Of a stretch of DNA of 64,000 nt, positions 38,401 to 47,749 are shown one piece after another. The notes beneath the pieces are model-generated. The model was given only the letters and a program-made list of their open reading frames with translations. It did not search any database and was not told the DNA's origin. Source of the stretch: Hyaloscypha bicolor E. Taxonomy: Eukaryota > Ascomycota > Leotiomycetes > Helotiales > Hyaloscyphaceae. The stretch spans positions 3,759,952 through 3,823,951 of the forward strand of contig NW_020194684.1 of assembly GCF_002865645.1 (NCBI RefSeq), in the 5' to 3' direction. The position numbers were made by a program, and so were the translations under genes. Positions within the stretch are counted from its first letter, which is position 1. Every line of letters starts with the position of its first letter.

Positions 38401-39750
38401 CTAGCTAGTACGAATTTAACTATTTAATTTTAAAGTTAAATATATTAAAGAAACTAAGTATATTACTACTAATAAATTATTAAAATATTTATAATAAGAA
38501 AGTAATACTAAAGATAATAAGAATATTAATAAATAGTTAGTAATAGAGCTTAATATTATTAAAATAATACTTATTAGACAGAAAGTTTAGCTAAAAGAAA
38601 TAGTTCTAATTTAGTTATATAATATTATTTTAAAGAATCTAATTCCCAAGCCCTTTATTAGATATTTAAATAATAGTATCTAGTTACTAGAGATTAATAA
38701 TTAAAGCCTTATTATATCTAGAAGTAAATTAGTAATATTAAAAAATAATAATATCCGGAAATTATATAGTAAAAGCTATAGCCTTTTATATATAACCTCT
38801 AGTAAAATAATAAATAATAATACTAATTCCTATACTTTACTTAATAACCCGATTATTTTACTAGATTTATTAAATAATAGCTATTTTAAATAATACTAGA
38901 ATATTATATAATATCTTATAATATTCTTTAGATTAGAAGAAATATCTAGAATTAAGTTTTAAAAATTAAGCAAAAAAGATATGAGTTATAGTATAAGAAA
39001 TTAATTACTATAAAAAGTTATATCTAAAGTATATTTGCCTTAACTTATTATTAATAATTAAGAATAAAGAGAAATTATTATTAAAGAGCTATATAATAAA
39101 ATTAGATATACTAAAAAAGAAAGTACTTTTTACTTAGTAACTAGCTATTATTATTAGGAAAGTTATTATAACTATATATAGAAGTATATAAATACCTATA
39201 AGATCTATTAATATAAGAATAAAAGAAAATAAGAAAAAGCTCTATATTTAATAAAAGCTATATTCTTTTTCTATTATCTTGAGATTAATATAATTAAATT
39301 ACTAGATTATAAAAAATATAACTTATTAGTTATTACTAGAAATAACTTCTTAGAATAAATTAAAGCTAGACTTTTAAAGAACCTAACTAGTAAAAAGATT
39401 ACTAAGTTTATTTAGGAAGAAATTATTTATAGATATAATTTATTTAAATAGCTTAAGGTAAATAGTAGATCGGAATTTAAAGAAGTAGTAATTCAGGAAC
39501 TTAATAAGCTAGGAATTAATAGAATTATTATTTTGGCCTATAATTCTAAGAAAAATAATATAATTAAAAGAGAATATTAATTAATTATTTAAGTACTTAT
39601 TATATTTATAATAAGTAAAAAGAAGCCTTGAATTAATTTACTATTATATATTCTATTTATTAACCGAGTTACTATATATAGACTAATAAGATTTATTTTC
39701 TTTTATATAATTTATAATAGAAAAGCTATATTATTTATAGAAATATATTT
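35500..39750 (+). pseudogene. pol relic of copy 2: RT, RNase H, integrase
   Basis: The RT is readable at about 37,290-37,960: FTRYTYISLINFFSGYNQLI, then LLRITILFQGAINSIIQFI, then KIIILFINNIRVKRLYIDYN, where FVDDIGVKG-type active-site residues have become INN. These boxes are typical of one fungal Ty3/gypsy group with FxDDIxVKGPxxxYxxE. RNase H follows at about 38,150-38,460. The integrase is clear at about 39,290-39,740 (LVITRNNFLEQIKARLLKNL, FIQEEIIYRYNLFKQLKVNS, then EFKEVVIQELNKLGINRIII). The protease is expected before RT but cannot be located with confidence. Loss of the Asp pair and many TAA/TAG stops rule out activity. Confidence 0.8.
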
Positions 39751-39759
39751 TTTAACTTA

Positions 39760-42290
39760 GAGAATACTTAAATAAGATAAAGTTTATAATAGAGAAATAC
39801 TTCTAGAAATATATATAAAGCAAATATAAATTAGAGATAAGGATATTAAAGAAGCTAGAATAAAGAAAAATAAAAGATACTAAAAGAAAAAGAAATAATT
39901 TAATATTATTTACTAGATTTATTTAAAGCCTATTTCCAAAAAGAATCTAGTTCTTATATATAATATTAAATTAATAAATTAAGACAAGTCAAGAAATATA
40001 AAGCTATTATATTACTAGCTTAGCCTATATAGAATAAGGTATATAGATTAACTAAAAGAATACTATATACTAGAAAAGCTTAATAGTACTATATTCTAAA
40101 GAATATATACCGGGAATTAACTTAAGTAGTTTATTAAAAGAAATAGATTCTGGTATTTCCCTAAAAATAAAGTTAATAATAAATATATACTTATAAATAA
40201 ATATTTAAAAATAAATATAGAACTAGAAAAAGAAATTATTATAAAATATTATAAGTAAAATAGTACTCAGGAAATTAAGAAAGCTACTAGTATTATTATA
40301 TATATTCTAAAATTACTGGAATTAGAAAAAATAAAATATATTTCTTTTATAAAGAATTAGGAAAAAGTATTTAATAATAGAAGCTTTTTTTAACCTAAAA
40401 TAAAACTTATTACTTTTAACTTTATATATATCTTTTAAATTTTTCTTCTAACTATTATTTATAATCTTTAGAAAATATTATTATTAGATTATTATTCTAG
40501 AAATCGGACAAGTTTTATTATTATTTATTTCTTACTATTATTTAATTATTATTATTAAATAGTATTCTTAATATATGAAATTCTATTACTAGATCTCGGG
40601 AATTAAATATAAAGTATTTCTTTTAGTATAAAAATAAATAGAAATTAAAAAGTTATTTTATAAATTCTTAATTCTAAACTATAATAATAAATAATAACTA
40701 TATTTAGAGATAGAGAGAAAAGAGAAGAAAAAAGAAGGCCTTTTATATATATTCTAATAAACTAGAAATCTTTTAGAAGCTTTATTTGCCTTTTTAACTA
40801 GTTATTCTTATAGCTTATATTAGTTTAAAGCTTAATTATAATATTTATAGATCCCGACTTTAACTTGAACTATTATTATAAGTTTCCTTATAATATCTAA
40901 ATAAACTTTCTAATTAGGAATTATATATAAATAAAATAACTAAATAAAAAGCCTTATAAGAAGAAAGAGAAACCTTATTAAACCTAATAGTTATTTCTAA
41001 AAGTACTTAATAATATATAATTTTAGGAATTTTTTAGATATTAGATAAACTAGATTTATTTATTTAAAGTCTATTTTATATCTAGCTTATCTCGAATTAA
41101 GGGACTTATCTTTCTTCTTATATACTTATAGCTATATTTAAGGCATATATTATAGCTACTTTAAAAGTATATACTAAGGCTTAGTTAGTTTATTATATAT
41201 TTCTATTTCTATAGAGAACTTCTCTTATATAGAACTTTTTCTCTAACTATAATACTATTTTATTACTAGAAACTAATTACTTTTTTAAAAAGCTAGTATG
41301 ATTTACTAATTCTTACTATTAATCTATATCTTATTATTAAATATTATTTAAATAATTAAGAAAATATCTTTAATACTATATTTTTAATACTAATTTAGAA
41401 TATCTAATCTTTTTATATTTTATATTAACTTTAATATTAATTATTTCAAACTTAATAATAGTATTATAAACCTTATTTATATTATTTTATAATTCTTTTT
41501 TTTTATAATTTCTAAAGTATTTAATATTACTTTTATAAATATAGCTATTATTATAAAGTTCTAACTAGCTAAATAGTTTTATATTATATAAAGTCGACTT
41601 TAATAAATACTAAATAAATAGAATTAGTTTTCGAAAGAAATATAAATTAATTTTAAAAGAAGTAATATCTTATTCTAAGTTATTTCTTAATTTTATTATT
41701 CTAATTTCTTTTTTATTAATACTTATTTTATATTTTTCTAATATTTTTAATATATTTATATATTTTATCTTTTATATATTTCTTATATTATTTCGCTTTT
41801 TTTATATTATTTTTTAAATTAATAGAAATATTTCTAAATAAATCGGAAATTAGAATATACCTATATTATAAATTTTTTATTATTTTCTTTTATATTTTAA
41901 TATTTTAGATACTATTATTATATTTATATTTCTATTATATTACTTTTTTATTTCTTTATTATTACTATTTAGTTTAAACTATTTTAATTATTTCCTTAAT
42001 TATATTTTTTTAGATTTATATATATATATATATTTTTATTTTTATAATAAAAGCCTAATTTCATATTTTATTTTTTATAATTATTCCTAATTCGTAATTA
42101 TATTATCTTAAATATATCTAATTATTATATTTACTTCCTCTATTATATATATTACTATTATTTTAGCTTTGTTTTCTTACTAGAAAGAAAAAAAAAACGC
42201 GAATATATATAATATCTTTATATAATTTAAGATTATTTTAATTTATTTTTTGTTTTAAAATATATTTAAAAGAAATTCTTATAATTTATT
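39760..42290 (+). other. spacer between integrase and extra frame, copy 2
   Basis: AT-rich, without a consistent coding frame from about 40,400 to 42,280. The first part may hold the tail of integrase: the reading NFIDQEKYKAIILLAQPIQN at about 39,975-40,030 is plausible. It could have carried a second promoter or an intron for the downstream frame; no signal proves that. Confidence 0.4.
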
Positions 42291-42299
42291 AAAAATAAT

Positions 42300-45071
42300 A
42301 AAATAGCTAAAGAATAGATTTCTCAAGTTAGTAAAGTATAATAGCTAGTTCTTATAAGCCATAGTATTATTAAAAGCCTATAGATTAATAGTATTAAAGT
42401 TTAGAGTATTAAAAAAGCTTGGGTAATTATAGAAGGCTTGCTAATATTAGAAGAAATAACTATAATTACCGAATTTAATATAAATGTTTTAGCTAAGCTA
42501 AGTAATATATATAATAAGCTCTTGAAATAGAAAACCTTTATTAGAAACGGAACTAGACTAGAATTAACTAAGGAGGAACTAAAGAACTATTAAGCTAATA
42601 ATAGGGAATTCGAGAATATTATTAAAGGTATTTCTAAAGGCAAATAAGAAAAGCTTAATAAGATTAAGACTATAGTAAATAGTCTTAATACTAAGAATTA
42701 GAATAGAATTATATTATATAATAAAGCTTTTGGCTAATATATTAATAATATTTATAATAACCTTAATAAAAATATCTATAAAAAGTTATATTTTCTTTTT
42801 AAGATAAAAGCTTTAGTATATAATACTATTTAGTTAATTAATAAAGCTATTTTAAAGTATATTAAAAATAAGAAGTATTAGAATACTAGTATATTTACTA
42901 AATTAGATATTACTAAGATACTTAAATATACTAAAGCTATTTCGGAATCTAGAGAATTAGAGTTTAAGCTACTATTAGCTAATAATCTTAAGACTAGATA
43001 ATATATCTTTAATACTTCCGGAATTCTAATTAAGGAAGTTTATAGTAATAAGCCTTTTCCTGCTTTCCGAGATAAGCCTAAAGAATAGGCCTCTATTATA
43101 ATTTTAGCCTTGACTTAACCGGATCTAGCTAAGAAAAATAGAGCTAATTTAATAAAGCCTAGTAAGAAAACTACTAGTAAGGCTAGTAGAACTAGTATAA
43201 CTAGATAAGAAGAACCTAGCAAGAATAGAGAATAAGCTAAGCCTAAGATTTCTAATAAATAGCAGAAATCTAAGTACTAGATTAAGTATAAGATTAATAA
43301 AATAGAAGAAAGCAAGAAGAAATTCTTTATTCTAAAGAAAAAGATATTATCTAGAAAGACTCCTATAATTATACCTAGAACTAAAAAGCAGAAAACTAAA
43401 AATATTAAATCCAGAGAACTTAATAAAGATATTTAGTATATTTATAAGATACTAGCTAAATAAAAGCTAATACTTACTTAGTAAAATAAGTATACTTTTA
43501 AGAAAATATATAATAGTATTTTGGGATTTATTTATAAGCGAGAATATTATAAGATTAATAATAGATTCCTTAAAGCTTCTTATATAGGATATATTTAGTA
43601 ATTTACTAATACTTTCTTTATTAATATATAAGATATTAAGGATACTCTAAAGCTAATTACTAAGATCTATAAAATTACTAAAAGCAAGAAGTATATTTCT
43701 ATTATTTGAATAAATAAGAAAATATAGGATTTCTTTTTTAAGATCTAGGAAATTAAGTAATATAAATACAAGTACTATATTTCTAATTAATTCTGCCCTA
43801 ATCTATAGCTCTAATTTAATATTATAGTTCCTATTCCTGAGTCTAATATTACTAATCTGGATATAAATAGCTATATTTATAAGAAGAATTACCTAAAGTA
43901 AATTAAGAAGCTTAGTATTCGAGAACTTTTAATAAAGAAAATAGAAATATTATAGTTCTATTTCCGAAAAGATAATATATTAATATATAGAGATCTTAGT
44001 AATAGTTATTTTACTTTAGTCTCTTAACTTTTAATAATAGATGTATTAATATAGCTCGGATTTTATAAGATATTAAATAAGTATTCTATTTACCTAATTA
44101 CTTATTCTTAGCTAGTCTAATACTATATTTCTGGAAATATTAATTATAATTAGTATAAAGGTAATACTAAAAATCTGGCTATTACTAAAGCTTTAAGTAG
44201 CGAGTTCTATTTTAATAAAAAGTATTAGAATATTAGCTATATTTTTCTTATAGATTATAAAAAGGCTATTACTTTTAATAAGAAGTTCTTTAAAGATATT
44301 AATTACTTTTCTATTTCTAATAAATTTAATCCAGAAGTAACTAAGGAATTAGGCGAGTATTTACTAAAAGTAATAAGAAGAAAGACTTTAAGTATAGTCT
44401 ATTTAATTAGATAAATAAATATCTTTAGCTAGGTAATTTATAAGTCTGGAATTATAGAAAAGTATTAATTCTCGAATAATATATAAATTAAAGAATAGTT
44501 TAATAATAATTTACTATTTAATAGGTCTTTTACTATAATTCTAATAAGTCTAGTTATTATTAAGAATAAAATATACGAAAATAAAGTCTCTTATAAGATT
44601 ATTAAAGCCTTTTATTTAGAGCTTTTTTCTCTTATTAAAGATTAATTTAAAGATATAGCAGATAATATAAAATTCGAAAGAGCTATTTATTTAGAGTATA
44701 TTAGTACGATTTATAATATAATTTACTATAATAAGCCTTCTTAATACCTAGTAGTAAAGGCGGAAATTAAGTAATAGTTAAAGGCAAATACTAATTAATA
44801 TAGAGAACTATATTGGATTTGGTATAAGAATATAGCTAAGCGGGTTTGGATTACTTTTAAGCAAGTTCGGGAATATAAAATAAGACTATTTGAGAATAAT
44901 AAGTCTTATTTTAGGTATATAGAAAAGAAATTAGATTAACTAATAAAGAAAGATCCTAAATATTTTATTATTTCGGACTCTGAATAGGATTTTATTATTA
45001 TTTTTAGTACTTAGAGAATAAGTACGAATAAATAGGGGATTAAATGTGGTATTACAGGCTATATTCTTTAA
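42300..45071 (+). pseudogene. long extra frame after integrase, function unknown
   Basis: About 920 codons in one reading frame, without indel, from about 42,300 to a TAA at 45,069-45,071 inside the 3' LTR. Every interruption I found is TAA or TAG at positions consistent with CAA or CAG. Visible parts are: a helical N-terminal region (KKAWVIIEGLLILEETAIIA near 42,411-42,470); a long helical Asn/Lys-rich region to about 42,980; a basic Lys/Ser/Thr-rich tract at about 43,130-43,420 (PSKKTTSKASRTSITR near 43,158); and an aromatic-rich half ending with IWYKNIAKRVWITFKQVREY near 44,818-44,877 and KLDQL-like coiled residues. It matches no retroelement domain that I know. Copy 1 has the same frame. 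It might be an accessory protein of the element or a captured gene. Confidence 0.65.
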
Positions 45072-45345
45072 AAATTATATTATTTTGGCGGTTTTGAGAT
45101 TTAGGTCATATAGTAAAGGCTGCGGCCTTTTGTATGTAACTTGCGGAAATTATATAAGAAAGCTGGTTTTTCTATAGACTTAGAAAATAATCCCTTATAA
45201 GTATTTAATTAATTAAGCTTTTGTATACTATATACTATTTATGCTTTACTATTTACGCTTTTGATTTGTTATTTTGCTATTAAGTCATGTTTTATGCTCT
45301 GGTGTACTTTATATGGGTTTTTGTCTTGTCGCAGTTTCCCTCTCA
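45045..45345 (+). repeat. 3' LTR of copy 2, least RIP-mutated copy
   Basis: 301 bp, starting TGTGGTATTACAGGCTATAT and ending GTTTCCCTCTCA, so TG...CA ends are intact. It contains a short palindromic core, AAAGGCTGCGGCCTTTT, at about 45,115. It preserves many CA, TG and CG dinucleotides lost in the other three LTRs and is the best reference for the family. Confidence 0.9.
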
Positions 45346-45346
45346 T

Positions 45347-45510
45347 AGTACTCTCAGCTATAGTACTATAACTGAGAGTACTTTGGCTTGAAGTATAAAT
45401 AAACAGTATACGTTATTCTATAGTATTCTGAGGTATAGTATTACAAGCTAATATACTCTTAATTATAGTACTATAGCTGAGAGTGCTCGGGTCTGAAGTA
45501 TAAATACGAA
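45347..45510. repeat. 105-bp tandem duplication, each with palindrome and TATA-like motif
   Basis: Copy 1 has a 36-bp palindrome at 45,347-45,382 (17 of 18 arm positions pair; core TATAGTACTATA), followed by GAAGTATAAATA at 45,390-45,401. Copy 2 has the same core at 45,464-45,475 with decayed arms, followed by GAAGTATAAATA at 45,495-45,506. Both palindrome centres and both TATAAATA motifs are exactly 105 bases apart. This could be promoter-like DNA of a transposon or an unstable palindrome duplicated in tandem. Confidence 0.75.
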
Positions 45511-45539
45511 TTTCCGGTTTTCTATATAAATCTTGCTTT

Positions 45540-46390
45540 TCAGTCATATAGGTAATGAAGATATACTCGGAAAAATTGTCTTTATAAGCGGTGTAATATT
45601 CTTGTTAATCCTATTACCTTATATAATGCTCATAATGGTTGAGTAAGCTCCCTTAAAGAAGCTATTCGGCTGGGCGACTTTCCTTATTTCTTCTCATAGT
45701 TTTCCGTACAGTCATCTCTTTAGATTTAGGCTCCTGACATAGTAGCTATACCCAGCACCGTTGTAGGAACCGGTTCCGACACCCTTATAGAAGGTGCGCT
45801 GGTGAGAATCATGGGGAGAAGTGGTAGAGTGAGGGGCCAAATTTGGCCCCAAGTCGCTGGCGGCAATTCGGCCTGCTGACGTCATCCATTGCGCTGGCGC
45901 TTTAGGAACGTCAGCGTTGGGGGATAACGCAGAACTCGGCTCCCTGGCGCGCTGGCGCATCCGTTTCGCCATTTTCGGTAACCACACACTGCTCAAAGCC
46001 AATTCTTGAGATATTCCCACAACTACGCGCTTAAACAGGCTGAGATTGAGGTCATCCCATTGGCCTGGCTTCCGGCTACCGCCCAATACCCGGAAGTCAT
46101 GGCCAATAGGGCCAGGTGGCCACAACTTGGCATCCAGCCGTAAAATCTGCATGAGCACGCGATACAACTTATAGTAGAGGCGATAGTATTACTCGCTCTC
46201 GATAGAGGATAACGCCAGAAACTACCAGACCAACTCTTCGAATCGTTCGTTAATAGTGTCAAGATATATGCGGAAAAGACCAGAGAATAGCCGTCGCCGT
46301 ATAATATCCTCGATAAGCTCAACCAAATCCACTATCTCGCGAAATCGTCCATTGCAGAAGATATTACCCTTATCAAAAATGCAGTCAATA
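45540..46390 (-). pseudogene. moderately mutated repeat with a broken minus-strand frame
   Basis: GC is near normal. A minus-strand frame can be read from about 46,390 to 45,712. It includes FCNGRFREIVDLVELIEDII near 46,340-46,285, two internal stops near 46,225 and 46,190, then an open 151-codon stretch (QILRLDAKLWPPGPIGHDFR near 46,150-46,090). I do not recognise the protein. A segment at 45,885-45,965 resembles 51,856-51,930, so this is repeat DNA. Confidence 0.45.
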
Positions 46391-46419
46391 ATATAATACA
46401 GCCCTCTGGCAGGATCGCT

Positions 46420-47370
46420 ACCTGGGCTGAGAGAGTCCGGTCCGGAGACCGCCTATACATTCACCCACCCCGCCTACCTCCATTATTGCAGGTAGCAAGG
46501 AGAGAGAAATTATCGTCAAGTTAGGCAATCCCGAATCGACGGTACTACTTCGCTAAAAGACACCAGAAGAGTTACGGAGGAGGATTAATGATACCTTGAA
46601 GTAACTAGTAATAAGTATAAACAAGATTCCCCAAGTAGTGGCAGCCAAATAACTTAAAAGCGGGAATATCTTAATTTATACTATAAATATAGCAGAGGCA
46701 AACTAGCTAAAGGATAACTCGGAGGCATAAGTATAGATTTTAGGTACTAGAGCAAGGGTTCTTAAACCTATATATAGAGTTCTTATATATGAAGTTTATA
46801 TAGAGAAGGAAAATATAGATCTAAGTAACTAGATAGAGGTAGTAGAGAAGATCCGAACCGAAAATATAATTCTATATTTAGGTATAAATATTATATATAT
46901 TAGATAGTTAATAAAGTTAGAAGTAAAGAAGCCGGCTTTTTTTCTAGTAGTGAAATTCATGACTAAAGTATAAGTAAATAAAGTAATTAGGGAAGGCTTA
47001 GTTCTAGATGCTTATTATTATAATTATAAGCTTTATAATTAAGACTATAAGCTAAAGTAATACTATAAGCTAAAGTAATACTATAAGCTAAAGTAATACT
47101 ATAAGTATTAGAAATATGGCTATATAGGAATCTAGTATATTATAAATAATATTTGCGAATATTATATAGAGTCTTATAATATGAGATAATATAAGAATAG
47201 AAAAGAGTCTAACTTTATACTAAAATGCATTCTATATAAAGAATTCTATATGGCCTAAAATAATAGATATTAGATTAGAAAAATATAAATAGTAAAGATA
47301 AAAGCTATTTAAAGAAATTAATCTATATTTTATAATAGTTCTAAGATAGTAATATAACTCTAGAAAGGCC
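46420..47370 (+). pseudogene. LINE ORF1 relic with zinc-knuckle remnant
   Basis: The frame reads a Pro/Ser-rich start, then SKEREIIVKLGNPES at about 46,497-46,540, TPEELRRRINDTLK at about 46,562-46,600, QVVAAK then LKSGNILIYT, and VQILGTRARVLKPIYRVLIY at about 46,732-46,790. These match the conserved first half of Tad-type ORF1. YYKYQKYGYIGIQY at about 47,095-47,140 and ICEYYIES after it are the CCHC zinc knuckles with Cys and His altered to Tyr by RIP. The protein would bind element RNA. At least one frame change near 46,440 and several TAA/TAG stops inactivate it. Confidence 0.7.
47044..47108 (+). repeat. 18-bp tandem expansion before the zinc knuckle
   Basis: ACTATAAGCTAAAGTAAT occurs three times in perfect tandem (47,044-47,097) with a partial fourth, encoding repeated YKLKQY. 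A single unit is expected at this site, so this is a local expansion. Confidence 0.85.
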
Positions 47371-47749
47371 CTGCTATTACTAAACTAGGTCTAGTAAGTA
47401 TAGAACTTTAAACTAGCTCTATATAATTATAAATAATAATAATTCTATCTTATTAGTAGAAAAGAACTATTTAGACGACTTCTAGTAACTATAAGAATAA
47501 TTAGGCTATAATATTACTAAGGAAAGTCTAGAAAGTAGCTATATAAGTAATCTAGTTATAGTAGAGCTTCTATATCTTTATTCCGGAAAATAGTAATATT
47601 TTTATATATAAGAATAAGAACTTTAATCTTATACTAGCTCTAGAGAATAAAGAAAAAGAGATATATATATAATATAAAGAGCCTATCTAAATAGGCCAAA
47701 TAAGTTAATTTATAAACTCTTAGATAATAAAATAATAGCTATAATAGAT

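Larger units (their letters stand above)
32278..45345 (+). mobile_element. 13-kb gypsy LTR retrotransposon, copy 2 (plus strand)
   Basis: 13,068 bp with LTRs at 32,278-32,550 and 45,045-45,345. The order is gag, protease, RT, RNase H, integrase, a 2.5-kb spacer, then the extra frame that runs into the 3' LTR. A purine run (AATAGGGGATTAAA, 45,031-45,044) just before the 3' LTR is a plausible polypurine tract. RIP is heavy to about 42 kb and clearly lighter in the last 3 kb. AATAC precedes the 5' LTR and TAGTAC follows the 3' LTR; they could be RIP-altered target duplications, but this is not certain. Confidence 0.88.

Noticed and set aside
42300..45071. Envelope gene of an errantivirus-like element
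   Set aside because: The position fits, but no signal peptide, transmembrane segment or glycoprotein-like cysteine pattern is visible; the sequence is basic and helical instead.
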